A DNA stretch of 64,000 nt, from assembly GCF_003788585.1 (NCBI RefSeq), contig NZ_AYKG01000045.1, forward strand, positions 62,001 through 126,000, read 5' to 3'. Positions within the stretch are counted from its first letter, which is position 1; every line of letters starts with the position of its first letter. This DNA comes from Salinisphaera japonica YTM-1 (GTDB lineage: Bacteria > Pseudomonadota > Gammaproteobacteria > Nevskiales > Salinisphaeraceae). This document shows, one piece after another, positions 8,931 to 18,221 of the stretch. The translations under genes and the position numbers were made by a program. Below the pieces are notes generated by a model. The model searched no databases and had not been told where the DNA came from. It saw nothing but the letters and a program-made list of their open reading frames with translations.

Positions 8931-10210
8931 CAAAGCCTCCGTTGCGTCAGAACGTCGCTATAAAGCGCGTTGTAATCGGCGGCCAGCGCGCGCCAATCCG
9001 GCTGGGCTTGGATCCAGGCCCGCGCATTGGCGCCAAGCGCCTGGCGGCGCTCAGGATGCTGGGCTAAATACGCGATCGCCTCAGCCAGGCACGCGACATC
9101 GTCCGGCCTTACGGTCAAGCCGCGCTCATCGGCCAACAAATCCACAATATCGCCCAGGGCACTGCCAACACAGGCGAGCCCGCTGGCCATGGCCTCGACC
9201 AGCTTGATCGGGCTTGCAAATCGCGTGATCGCGGCATCCCGACGAGGCACGACAAACAAATCAAGCATGGCCAGATACCTCGGAATATCCTCGGCCGGCA
9301 CCTGATCGGTGAACGTGACCGGCAGCCCGCGCCGGGCCACCTCGCCGGCCAGCCATGCGTGCTGGGTTCCGGTGCCCACGAGCACGACATGCAGCGCAGG
9401 CAGGCGATCTCGCAAACGCTCGACGGCATCCAGCAACACGTCGAGGCCTTCGTAGCGGAGCATGTTCGTCGTCGAACCGATGACGAAATCGCCCTTGGCT
9501 ATCCCAAGCTCGCGACGCAATCCGCTTGTATCCGGCGTCGGACAAAAACGATGGCAGTCCACAGCATTGGGCATGGTCACGATCGGGGCGCGCAGCAAGG
9601 GTTGGCTCTTTGCGATCAGTCGCGCCAGTGAGTGACTCGCCGCGACCACGGCGTCGGCCCCCAGAAGATGACGCTCAAAACGCAGTCGGAGCAGATGCTC
9701 CAGGCCGGGAACACGCCGGCCGACGGTTTCGCTCATCACCGCGCCGGCCAGATCGAAGCGCACTTCGGCAATAAACGGAATATCCAGACGCTCGGCCGCC
9801 CGGCGGGCTGCCGAGCCGATACCGGACGACCAGTGACAATGGATAATATCGATCTGAGTGTCGCGGCAGGCGTGCACAATTTCGTTGGCCAATGACCCGA
9901 CGGCGATATGGTCGGAGCGATAACGGCCGAGCCATCGCTCGCTTGGCGCGTGGCGCGCGACGTAGGCCGTGCCGGCGCCCCGGCCCGACGGCATATTCGC
10001 CCCCTCGGCGCCCCGACGCGTCTGTCTCGAGCTGACCAGCACGTGCGCACGACAGGCGCCACTGACGGTCTGTGCCGCAACGATATGCCAGCCGCGGCTG
10101 GTGTAGCCGGTGGATAACGGCCGCCACGTCTCGACCACGTGTAGAACACGCGGCGCCTCGAACGATCGTCGATGCGGGCCAGATGGACGCAGTGATTGTG
10201 GAGCGGTCAT
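8930..10210 (-). CDS. Family 4 glycosyltransferase (GT-B)
   Basis: The 426-aa protein has an N-terminal VLHVVETWRPLSTGYTSR, the middle DIIHCHWSSGIGSAA, and a C-terminal donor domain with GSTTNMLRYEGLDVLLDAV, VLVGTG and FASPIKLVEAMASGLACV, where the conserved Glu sits. The LHVVETW...GYTSR start resembles that of the GT4 half of the fusion at 11686, so the two may act in related steps. It is divergent from the flippase gene, with 95 bp between them that should carry both promoters. Confidence 0.87.
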   Translation of the reverse strand: MTAPQSLRPSGPHRRSFEAPRVLHVVETWRPLSTGYTSRGWHIVAAQTVSGACRAHVLVSSRQTRRGAEGANMPSGRGAGTAYVARHAPSERWLGRYRSDHIAVGSLANEIVHACRDTQIDIIHCHWSSGIGSAARRAAERLDIPFIAEVRFDLAGAVMSETVGRRVPGLEHLLRLRFERHLLGADAVVAASHSLARLIAKSQPLLRAPIVTMPNAVDCHRFCPTPDTSGLRRELGIAKGDFVIGSTTNMLRYEGLDVLLDAVERLRDRLPALHVVLVGTGTQHAWLAGEVARRGLPVTFTDQVPAEDIPRYLAMLDLFVVPRRDAAITRFASPIKLVEAMASGLACVGSALGDIVDLLADERGLTVRPDDVACLAEAIAYLAQHPERRQALGANARAWIQAQPDWRALAADYNALYSDVLTQRRL

Positions 10211-10305
10211 GCGCGTCTTTTACGGCAGGTACCTATTCATACGCAATGCGCCTGCACAAGATCGTTACACTCTGGCGCCAGGGCAACGATCAGGAGCCGG
10301 CTCTC

Positions 10306-11622
10306 ATGACGCCGCTGCGTCGTATTTATAACGCCGCGCTTGGCGCTGCAGGCATCGAGGTGCTGGGCATGGCGATCGGCTATGCCGGGCAGATCCTCCT
10401 GGCGCGCTGGCTGGGCTCGTCGGGCTACGGCGTGTTTGCGTGGGTGAGCGCTCTGGTGATGTTTCTTGCCATTCCATGCCAGCTGGGCTTATCGATGCTG
10501 ATCCTGCGCGACGTGACCCCCACGCGCATTCGCACTGATGCCGGCGCTGTGCGCGGGCTATTGCGACGTGCCTATCAGATCGCGATCATAATCTCGGCGC
10601 TCGTCTGTATTGGCGGCGTTGGCCTCGATCGTCTCCTGGCCGAGGACATTGTTTATCGTGGCCCCTTGGCGACAGGGCTGATCGCCCTGCCTTTCGTCGT
10701 GGCCGGTGCGCTCCATGCCGGCACATCGCGGGCATTCGGCCGAATCGTGATGGTCAAACTGTTGGGCGATATCAGTCGTCCGTCGCTGCTGATCGTGGGT
10801 GCCAGCTCCGCGATTTATGTCGGCGGTCAAGCCAGCCCTTCGCTGGCGCTGGCACTATTCGCCGGTGCCGCTGCCTTGGCAGCACTTGCGCAGTACGCGG
10901 CCCTGCGCCGGATTAGGCCATCTACGCTGGACAAGACGGCCCCGCGCTATGCCAGTCGACAATGGATCAAAACCGCCGCGCCGTTCGCACTCGTCGCAGC
11001 GATCGATGTATGCATGCGCCAGATCGATCTGCTCATGTGCGGGTTGTTCTTGCCCGCCGCCGACGTGGGTCGTTATGCGGTCGCGGCCCGCCTGGCTACG
11101 CTCGTGACCCTATCGATGGTGGCCATCAACATGCTGGCCGCCCCGACGTACGCCGAGTTGTCGCAGCGCGGCGACCTTCAGAATCTGCAACGCACGGTGC
11201 GCCGGTTGGCACATGCGATGTTCTGGCCGGCACTGGCCGTATCCGCCGGGCTCGTGGTCGCCGGACCGATCATTCTGGCGGCCTTTGGGCCGGAATTCGG
11301 CACGGCCTATGCGCCGCTCGTCATGCTGGTCGCCGGCGCGCTGGTCAATGTCGGCGCCGGATCGGTCGGCTATCTGGCCAACATGACAGGGCATCAATGG
11401 TGGACGGTTCGTATTCAGGGGGCATCCGTGTTGCTCAACGTCGTGCTCAACGCCGTGCTCATTCCGACCTACGGGCTGATAGGTGCCGCCATGGCCACGA
11501 CGTTCAGCGTCTGCCTGGCCAACATCGGCCTGCATCTTGTGGTGACTCGGCGCGTCGGCGTGCATGCATCAATCATCCATGCATCTCTATGGCCTAAACA
11601 AGCGCGACAAACCGAAGCCTGA
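10306..11622 (+). CDS. Polysaccharide flippase, Wzx/MATE type
   Basis: A 438-aa hydrophobic protein with about 12 predicted membrane segments. The start YNAALGAAGIEVLGMAIGYAGQILLARWLGSSGYGVFAW and the later blocks are typical of O-antigen/teichoic-acid exporters of the MOP superfamily. It would move lipid-linked oligosaccharide across the inner membrane. I chose the ATG at 10306 because AGGAG sits nine bases upstream; the longer open frame starting at 10072 covers the divergent gene. It is the first gene of a plus-strand run to 16990. Confidence 0.83.
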   Translation: MTPLRRIYNAALGAAGIEVLGMAIGYAGQILLARWLGSSGYGVFAWVSALVMFLAIPCQLGLSMLILRDVTPTRIRTDAGAVRGLLRRAYQIAIIISALVCIGGVGLDRLLAEDIVYRGPLATGLIALPFVVAGALHAGTSRAFGRIVMVKLLGDISRPSLLIVGASSAIYVGGQASPSLALALFAGAAALAALAQYAALRRIRPSTLDKTAPRYASRQWIKTAAPFALVAAIDVCMRQIDLLMCGLFLPAADVGRYAVAARLATLVTLSMVAINMLAAPTYAELSQRGDLQNLQRTVRRLAHAMFWPALAVSAGLVVAGPIILAAFGPEFGTAYAPLVMLVAGALVNVGAGSVGYLANMTGHQWWTVRIQGASVLLNVVLNAVLIPTYGLIGAAMATTFSVCLANIGLHLVVTRRVGVHASIIHASLWPKQARQTEA

Positions 11623-11685
11623 CACTGCAAGGATCAGATAGGCGCGTCATACTGCTGCTGCCAATCCGCGATACGAGCCGTCTTG

Positions 11686-13746
11686 ATGTCGAAACCGCCG
11701 GTTAGTGCCGACGCCCCCGTGCAGCGCGTGCTGCATGTGCTCAACTACGGCTGGCCCCACATCGACGGTTATACGGTACGCAGCAGCGGCCTCATCACGG
11801 CCCAGGCCCAGCATCTAGGGCTGGACGTCACGGTCGCCACGTCGCCGTTCGCGCCGCTGACACGGGCCGCCGATCGGCAGTTTCAAACTGAGGCCTGGCA
11901 TCCGGGCGCTCAGATTCACGCCGCCCGGCATCGTAGTGACGATGATCGCGTGGCTGAGATCAAACGCTTCGAGCGGCCGGGCATCGGGCTTGCCCCCGCC
12001 ACGCAGCGTGAGTTTCGAGCCGAGCTCGCAAGCATTGTACGCCGGCTTTCGCCGGACCTGATCCATGTTCATCACCCGCACTATGTGGCTTCGGTGGCCA
12101 TCGACGTGGCGCGCGCGTTCGATTTGCCCTGTGTATACGAGCTGCGCTGTTTCAACGGCGACTATGACCTGGGCCTTGCCAGCCGTTATGCCAACCTTCG
12201 CGGGCAGTTGTTCAATCGTCACGAAGCCGCGGTCTGTCGCGCCGCCGATGCGGTGGTTACTATTTCGGATGGCCTCGCCGGGCGCATCATCAACACAGGC
12301 GTGGCGCGCGAGCGCGTGTTTGTTGTACGTAACAGCGTGGATACGCAGCGCTTCTCATCAGGTTCACGGCCCAGTCCTTACGGAACAAGCCGTGTTCGCA
12401 TGGGTTACGCCTGTACGTTTTCACCGATGGAAGGCCTGGATCTGCTGGTTGATGCCGCAGCGAATTTGTCGCCACAGCTACGGAACCGGCTGGAGATCGT
12501 GATCGCCGGTGACGGCGCCGATCGTGAGCGAATCGAGGCACGTATCGCCGAGCGCGGCTTGGAAGCCACAGTAAAGCTGCCAGGCTTCATCCCTTACGGC
12601 GATATGCCTGATTTCTACCGCGGGCTGGATCTATTCGTAGTGCCACGTCGCGACACGCCGGTAGCCGCGGCCACGACACCGCTCAAGCCGCTGGAGGCCC
12701 GAGCGGCGGGCGTGCCGATGCTGGTCTCGGATCTACCAGCGCTTCGCGAGTTGCTCGGCGACAACGCCCCCGATGTCCGGTTCGTTTCACCACAGGCCGA
12801 GGCGTTGGGCCGTGCACTTGCCGGCTTCATGCACGAGCCATGGTCCGGCGCTTCTGTGGGCGACCATGAGCGCAGCTGGTCACGCGAAGTCATGCGCTAC
12901 CGCACCGTCTACGCCACGGCACAGGCTATAAAATCGCCGAACGCTGATCGCACGACCCGGATCGAGCGTGCCAATACGACGCTTCGGCGTGTCGGCCGGC
13001 GTGCGGCCCGCCGCGTAGTGGATTCCCCCCTGCCCGGCACGACCCCATTAGCCTGTCATGCCGTGGTCTGCGGCTTTCCACGGACAGGATCGACGATGCT
13101 GCAGATGATGATTGCTGCCGCGGTTCCCGATGTCCGGGTGTTCGACGGCGAAATCGAAGCGGTTTGGGCGGCGCGACACGCGTTGCGTAATCATCGCTGG
13201 ATGCTCACGAAAAACCCGCGCGATATCGATACGATCGATGCCGTGCGCGAGTTCTACAGCCGCCGCTCGGCCAAAGCGCATTTCGTTGTCATGTTGCGCG
13301 ATCCACGCGCAGTCCTGACCTCCAAACACGCGGCTTATCCGAGTAGCCGTGGCTATTACGTGAGCTTCGAGCGCTGGCGCCGTATCTATCGCCGTTTCCG
13401 TGCGCTGGCGGCGGCCAAGGACATCACCACGCTTCGCTACGAGGATCTTGTCGTTGCCCCCGATCGTATTCAGGCACAGCTCGAGGCCGATATCGGCTGG
13501 GGACGCCGCGCTGAATTCGCCGACTATGATCGCGCCGTGCAAAAACAAGCGCTCGCGCGCGACTCGATGACCGAAGGCGCGCTTGGCGGCCTGCGTGCCG
13601 TCGAGTCCAGCCGTATCGAGCAATGGCGTCGCTCGGAGCACGCGCCGCGAATACGCGCCATGCTCGAGGCCATTCCTCAAATGCCCGATTACCTCATCGA
13701 GCTGGGATATGAAACCGACGACGCGTGGCGCCATGACATTGTCTGA
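11686..13746 (+). CDS. Fusion of a GT4 glycosyltransferase and a PAPS-dependent sulfotransferase
   Basis: A 686-aa protein with two enzymes in one chain. Residues 1-420 are a GT-B glycosyltransferase (VLHVLNYGWPHIDGYTVRS, DLIHVHHPHYVAS, YACTFSPMEGLDLLVDAA, TTPLKPLEARAAGVP). Residues 455-686 are a sulfotransferase: GFPRTGSTML at about 463-472 is the 5'-phosphosulfate-binding loop and LRDPRAVLTS at about 538-547 is the 3'-phosphate motif. A basic linker (430-450) joins them. The obvious inference is that one protein adds a sugar and sulfates it. The ATG at 11686 is preferred over the TTG just before. The next gene overlaps by 14 bp. PAPS synthesis genes are not in the window. Confidence 0.87.
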   Translation: MSKPPVSADAPVQRVLHVLNYGWPHIDGYTVRSSGLITAQAQHLGLDVTVATSPFAPLTRAADRQFQTEAWHPGAQIHAARHRSDDDRVAEIKRFERPGIGLAPATQREFRAELASIVRRLSPDLIHVHHPHYVASVAIDVARAFDLPCVYELRCFNGDYDLGLASRYANLRGQLFNRHEAAVCRAADAVVTISDGLAGRIINTGVARERVFVVRNSVDTQRFSSGSRPSPYGTSRVRMGYACTFSPMEGLDLLVDAAANLSPQLRNRLEIVIAGDGADRERIEARIAERGLEATVKLPGFIPYGDMPDFYRGLDLFVVPRRDTPVAAATTPLKPLEARAAGVPMLVSDLPALRELLGDNAPDVRFVSPQAEALGRALAGFMHEPWSGASVGDHERSWSREVMRYRTVYATAQAIKSPNADRTTRIERANTTLRRVGRRAARRVVDSPLPGTTPLACHAVVCGFPRTGSTMLQMMIAAAVPDVRVFDGEIEAVWAARHALRNHRWMLTKNPRDIDTIDAVREFYSRRSAKAHFVVMLRDPRAVLTSKHAAYPSSRGYYVSFERWRRIYRRFRALAAAKDITTLRYEDLVVAPDRIQAQLEADIGWGRRAEFADYDRAVQKQALARDSMTEGALGGLRAVESSRIEQWRRSEHAPRIRAMLEAIPQMPDYLIELGYETDDAWRHDIV

Positions 13747-14599
13747 CGGGCCGACCCGACCGACCGAGCCTCCATTGTTCCGGGAGAGTCCTGCTGATTG
13801 GCGGCCTGAACAGCTGTTCGACGTCCACGTGAATCTAGGCGTCACCGATGCCGATGGCATAGGCTACGGTCGGCTTCAGCCCGCCGAATACCAATCATTT
13901 ATGGATCGCAGCGGGATCACCAGAGCCTGTGTGTTCCCCCCGCTCATGGCTGATTACCACACGGCCAATCTCGAGCTGCGTGACTGGGCGCTGGACAACG
14001 AGCCCCGCGCTCTGGTCTTCGCACGCCTGGGCGGCGCCGACGGTCCACGGCCCGTTCGCCGGTTCTGGCAGGCACGGCAAGCGCTTGGTGCACGCCTTAA
14101 AGGCGTGGCAGCCAGCGTCCCGGATCTCGAGGGCTTCGCCGGTGTGAAAATGATCCCGCACTTAAGCGGCCTGCCGGACACTGAAACGATGACGGCCATC
14201 AATGCGGCCGAACTACCCGTGCTTATTCATGCCGGTGCGCACAGCACGCCGTCGTGGATCGAGAAAACCGTACTCCCGCGCCTGCGCGGCCCGGTGATTC
14301 TCGCGCATCTCGGCGCCTACCCTACCGAAGCCGGTTTGCTAACAGACGCCGTGGATCTGGCACGTCGCAACGCGCGGGTTTACCTGGATACCTCCGGGGT
14401 GTGGGTATCCGAGTTTTTGCGCTACGCGGCGCAACGTGTACCGGGAAAGATGCTGTTCGGCTCGGATGCGCCTCTGGCCCATCCCGACGTGGCCTGGCTG
14501 CAGCTGGCCAGCGCAATCCGATGCGACAAGACACTCGAAACTATTGGCTGGACCAACGCCGCCGCCTTGTTCAACTTGCCGGGTCAATTCGACCGATGA
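13733..14599 (+). CDS. Amidohydrolase-2 family protein, divergent metal site
   Basis: A 288-aa TIM-barrel amidohydrolase: FDVHVNLG near residue 30, GITRACVFPPL, GVKMIPHLSG, LIHAGAH, VILAHLGAYP and LFGSDAPLAHP. The first strand normally has His-X-His for metal binding. Here it reads HVN, so the second His is Asn, while the tandem copy that follows has the intact HVH. It begins inside the end of the fusion gene and ends ATGA-overlapping its paralogue. Members of the family hydrolyse or decarboxylate small molecules. Its role in a glycan cluster is unknown. Confidence 0.8.
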   Translation: MTLSDGPTRPTEPPLFRESPADWRPEQLFDVHVNLGVTDADGIGYGRLQPAEYQSFMDRSGITRACVFPPLMADYHTANLELRDWALDNEPRALVFARLGGADGPRPVRRFWQARQALGARLKGVAASVPDLEGFAGVKMIPHLSGLPDTETMTAINAAELPVLIHAGAHSTPSWIEKTVLPRLRGPVILAHLGAYPTEAGLLTDAVDLARRNARVYLDTSGVWVSEFLRYAAQRVPGKMLFGSDAPLAHPDVAWLQLASAIRCDKTLETIGWTNAAALFNLPGQFDR

Positions 14600-15447
14600 G
14601 CACGTCTATCTTTGCGCCAAGAAGCGAATTCGACGATATACCGCTGACCGACTGCCACGTTCATATCGGCGAAAGCGACACGAACGAAATTTATTATCCG
14701 CATCTGGCATTGGACGAATATCGTCGACTGATGGCGCCTGCCGGTATCACGCGTGCCTGTGTCTTTGCCCCGCTTCGCAAGGACGGCTATCGCCAGATCA
14801 ACGCGCGGCTGCGAACCGCCGCGGCCGATCCGCGCCGCTCGATACTTGTGTTTGCTCGGCTTGCCAGCCGCGATATTCCCTTGACCGAACCCGCTCCCTG
14901 GCTTGTGCGCTACAAGCTGCATCGTCATCTGACCGGGTTTTTTCACGAGCAGGCCACGCCGGATGATCTGGTCGGCTTCGACGGGGTCAAGCTATTGCCG
15001 CATCTCGATGGCTGCCCGTCACGCGATGTATTAGCCGCCATCGACGAGCTCGGCCTGCCGCTGCTTGTACACGGCGGGGATTTCTGCAGCCCGCGATGGA
15101 TCGAGCGTCACCTGATTCGACATACGCGCGCGCCGGTAATCATCGCGCATCTGGGCAGTTTTCCCTGCGCCGAGCGTCATTTAAAGGATGCCGTGGCTAT
15201 CGCCGCGCGGCACGAGCAGGTTTATCTCGATACGTCCGGCGCCTGGCATCACGAATATTTGCGTTATGCCGTTCGACGTATTCCAAAAAAAATCATATTC
15301 GGTTCTGACGCGCCGCTCATGCACCCGCTTGTGGCTTGGCGTCACGTCAGCCATGCGGTGGCGGACGATATAACGCTCGAGTGGATCGCACATGGTGCGG
15401 CCGACGAAATCTTTGGCTGCGTTGACCGTTCGGGGGGCGTGTCGTAG
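14596..15447 (+). CDS. Amidohydrolase-2 family protein
   Basis: A 283-aa paralogue of the gene before it, with the same blocks: TDCHVHIGE (complete HxH), GITRACVFAPLRKDGY, GVKLLPHLDG, LLVHGGDF, VIIAHLGSFP and IFGSDAPLMHP. The pair clearly arose by tandem duplication. The ATG at 14596 overlaps the preceding stop by 4 bp. It may work with the sulfotransferase and glycosyltransferase genes upstream, for example as a deacylase or lactonase acting on a sugar substituent. That is only inference. Confidence 0.83.
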   Translation: MSTSIFAPRSEFDDIPLTDCHVHIGESDTNEIYYPHLALDEYRRLMAPAGITRACVFAPLRKDGYRQINARLRTAAADPRRSILVFARLASRDIPLTEPAPWLVRYKLHRHLTGFFHEQATPDDLVGFDGVKLLPHLDGCPSRDVLAAIDELGLPLLVHGGDFCSPRWIERHLIRHTRAPVIIAHLGSFPCAERHLKDAVAIAARHEQVYLDTSGAWHHEYLRYAVRRIPKKIIFGSDAPLMHPLVAWRHVSHAVADDITLEWIAHGAADEIFGCVDRSGGVS

Positions 15448-15511
15448 CCTGCGGGCGCGCGGCGGCCGCGGCGCTCGTACAAAGCGATTCTTTATTCTTC
15501 GAGCAGCCAGA

Positions 15512-16990
15512 ATGAGTGATCCATCCTCCGAAGCACGTCATGTCGTCGTTCTGGGCGCCGGCCCGGCCGGCCTGGCCACAGCCCACGAGCTGAGCCGTCT
15601 TGGGGCGCAGGTGACGGTGCTCGAGCGTAACGCTTACGTCGGCGGATTATGCCGTACGGTTGATTACAAGGGTTATCGTTTCGATCTGGGCGGGCATCGT
15701 TGGTTTTCCAAGAACGAAGACCTGAATCGCTGGTTTCGACGGTTGATGGACGGCGAGCTGGTAGACGTCGATCGCATCAGCCGGATCTTTCACGACGGCA
15801 CCTATTATCAGTACCCAATTCAGATCGCAGACGTGGCACGTAAGACGCCGCCGCTCGTCATGGCGCGTGCGGCACTGAGTTATGCCAAGGCGACGGTGCA
15901 GTACGATCTGCTGGATCGCGATATCCGGCATATCGAGGATGCGTTCAAGGCGCAGTTCGGCGGCCGGCTTTTCGAGATGTTCTTTCGCCAGTACACCGAG
16001 AAAGTCTGGGGCCGGCCCTGTCATCAGTTATCGGCCGACTGGGTGAGCCAGCGCAGCAAGGGGCTATCGATCACCGGCGTGCTCAAGGACGCGCTCAAGC
16101 GCGGCTCGACGGCCAGCAGCAGCCTGATCGAGCAGTTCATGTATCCGCGTGATGGCTATATGCGGATTGCCGAGCGCCTGGCAGAAGACGTAAGTGCGGC
16201 TGGCAACACCGTGCAGCTGGGCGCGTCGGTCACCGGAATCGATTACCACGGGCCGAATCAATTCACCGTGCGTTACGAGGACGAAAACAAGACACCGGGC
16301 GAGCAGGCCGCCACCGACGTGGTTTCCACGCTGCCGCTGGGCGGCTTGGCACGCATGCTCACTCCCGGCTGCGACGAGGCCGTGCATGAGGCGGCCGCGG
16401 CGCTTACGTTTCGGGATCTGATCACTGTGAATCTGATCATCGACCGGCCACAGGTCTCGACCGATACGTGGCTGTATGTCCAGAATCGCGATATCGTATT
16501 CGGTCGCATCCACGAGCCGAAAAACTGGAGCCCGGCCCTGGTGCCCGAGTCGAATCGGACATCGCTGGTTTTGGAGTGTTTCTGTTTTCGCGATGACGCG
16601 CTCTGGCAGTCTGACGACGATACGATCGCGCGGCGCTGTATTGCCGATCTGGCCGACCATCTGGGCCTGATCGAGCCGCACGAAGCCGTCGACTGGTGCG
16701 TGGTACGCACGCCCAATGCCTACCCGATCTACGATCTGGATTACGCGGATCGAATCGCGACGATCCGGGGCTACCTCGACGGCTTCGAGGGCCTGGAGAT
16801 CGCAGGCCGCGGGGGCACATTTCGTTATAACAACGCCGATCATTCGATCGAGATGGGCTTGTTACTGGCCCGCTCGATGCTGGGTTACGGCGGCGATCAC
16901 ATGGCGGTCAACACCGAAACCACCTATCAAGAAACCATCGACGAGGCCGATAGCCAGGCCCAGCATCGTCGCGCGGCCGACGCCGCGTAG
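15512..16990 (+). CDS. FAD-dependent oxidoreductase, UDP-galactopyranose-mutase-like
   Basis: A 492-aa flavoprotein. VVVLGAGPAGLATAHELSR with LERNAYVGGLCRT is the dinucleotide-binding fold, and FDLGGHRWFSK and FRYNNADHSIEMGL are seen in amine-oxidase/UDP-galactopyranose-mutase-like proteins of polysaccharide clusters. It may make a furanose nucleotide sugar such as UDP-Galf, which fits galE nearby. A desaturase or carotenoid-type oxidase is the alternative. The ATG at 15512 follows a weak GAGCAG site. Its stop abuts the stop of the convergent gene with no bases between them. Confidence 0.68.
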   Translation: MSDPSSEARHVVVLGAGPAGLATAHELSRLGAQVTVLERNAYVGGLCRTVDYKGYRFDLGGHRWFSKNEDLNRWFRRLMDGELVDVDRISRIFHDGTYYQYPIQIADVARKTPPLVMARAALSYAKATVQYDLLDRDIRHIEDAFKAQFGGRLFEMFFRQYTEKVWGRPCHQLSADWVSQRSKGLSITGVLKDALKRGSTASSSLIEQFMYPRDGYMRIAERLAEDVSAAGNTVQLGASVTGIDYHGPNQFTVRYEDENKTPGEQAATDVVSTLPLGGLARMLTPGCDEAVHEAAAALTFRDLITVNLIIDRPQVSTDTWLYVQNRDIVFGRIHEPKNWSPALVPESNRTSLVLECFCFRDDALWQSDDDTIARRCIADLADHLGLIEPHEAVDWCVVRTPNAYPIYDLDYADRIATIRGYLDGFEGLEIAGRGGTFRYNNADHSIEMGLLLARSMLGYGGDHMAVNTETTYQETIDEADSQAQHRRAADAA

Positions 16991-18181
16991 TCAGCCGCTG
17001 TGGCCGGCGTGGCTCGCCGGCCAGATGGTGCCGGCGACATCGTCGCGTGCCATGGCTGCATCCATGAAGAACTTGGCAGCCCAGTTCGGATACACCCCAC
17101 GCATATAGCCGCCGCGGCGCGGGAACGACCCGGCAACCGCCCCGCGGATACCCGGCAAGGCATGTGCCGTCGCCTGCGCGGCGGCCACGAAACGAATCGC
17201 GCGATCGGCCGTTTCGAACAATTCTACGTCCCTGTCATGTTCGGCCAGCAGCAGCCAGGCGTGGGCAAGCTGAACGGTGCCGGTCAGGCAATCCCAGCGG
17301 GCTGCGGGCCGCCAGTCGGCATCGAAACGACCGGCTAAACCACCGTCCAGACGTTGTGCGCGAGCCAAGTGCCTGAGCGCGCGCCGCGCGCCGGCAAGCG
17401 CCACATCATCTTCGAAATACAGGGCCTGCTCGACCAGCGCGTGGAGCGAATAGCCTAATGTGTGTGTGAGTGGCCGGCGATTATCTTCGAGATCGTTATC
17501 CTCGAGCCAGCCGTTGGCGTGCATGCGCGTGAGCGCCCAATGAATGTTGGCCCGCGCCGCGACGCGATAGGCCGGCTCGTCCAGGACATCGGCCGCGCGT
17601 AGCAAGCCAAGCGCACTGCGCAGGTTGTAGGTATTGACCGAATACGTCGCGAACGGCGAGGCGTGGCGGCGCCAGGCCCCGTCAGCGTCCTGGACGGCAA
17701 CGAGCCACGCAGCCGCGCGCGACAAGCTCTCAGCGAAACGCGGCTCATGACTGGCCTGCCAGGCCGCGGCCCACCCGAACAGCACCTGGCCGGTATTGAA
17801 GATGGTGGGCACCGTGACCGGCGCGTCCATGTGCCCGGCGCGCACGGCCCCGCTGGCGAGCTGGATATCACATTCCCAATACGCCATGGCCAGCGCACGC
17901 CGGTGGAACTCGTCACGCCTCGTACGCTGGGCGTAGGTCAGACAGGTCGGGATCAGATAGCCCGTCGTTTCAGGATAATCTGCCGCCCATCGTTTGCGCG
18001 GCGCGTCGTAATAAGCGGCGACCCCGCCGCCGGGATGTGCGTCCTGGGCACGGGCCACCCAATCGGCTGCCGCGTCGACATGCGCCGCCAGCGGCTGCTG
18101 ACTGGCGCGCGGCGGCGCCAGGCGCGCCTCCAGGCCACACGTCGCGTTATAAATCTGACGACGTAGCGTATTCAGCGACAT
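16991..18181 (-). CDS. Alpha/alpha-toroid protein of the polysaccharide cluster
   Basis: A 396-aa soluble protein. Repeating helical blocks (WVARAQDAHPGGGVAAYYD, WLVAVQDADGAW, HLARAQRLDGGLAGR, GTVQLAHAWLLLAEHD) suggest a six-hairpin or terpene-cyclase-like toroid as in polysaccharide lyases, hydrolases and C5-epimerases. No catalytic signature is clear to me. I chose the ATG at 18181 because upstream residues in the same frame belong to the wecB shadow. It is the last gene of a minus-strand run starting at hldE, 40 bp after the wecB-type gene. It may trim or modify the polymer. Confidence 0.6.
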   Translation of the reverse strand: MSLNTLRRQIYNATCGLEARLAPPRASQQPLAAHVDAAADWVARAQDAHPGGGVAAYYDAPRKRWAADYPETTGYLIPTCLTYAQRTRRDEFHRRALAMAYWECDIQLASGAVRAGHMDAPVTVPTIFNTGQVLFGWAAAWQASHEPRFAESLSRAAAWLVAVQDADGAWRRHASPFATYSVNTYNLRSALGLLRAADVLDEPAYRVAARANIHWALTRMHANGWLEDNDLEDNRRPLTHTLGYSLHALVEQALYFEDDVALAGARRALRHLARAQRLDGGLAGRFDADWRPAARWDCLTGTVQLAHAWLLLAEHDRDVELFETADRAIRFVAAAQATAHALPGIRGAVAGSFPRRGGYMRGVYPNWAAKFFMDAAMARDDVAGTIWPASHAGHSG

Positions 18182-18221
18182 CGGACCCTCAACGGTTCGC
18201 GGACTACACGCCGGTGATGCA

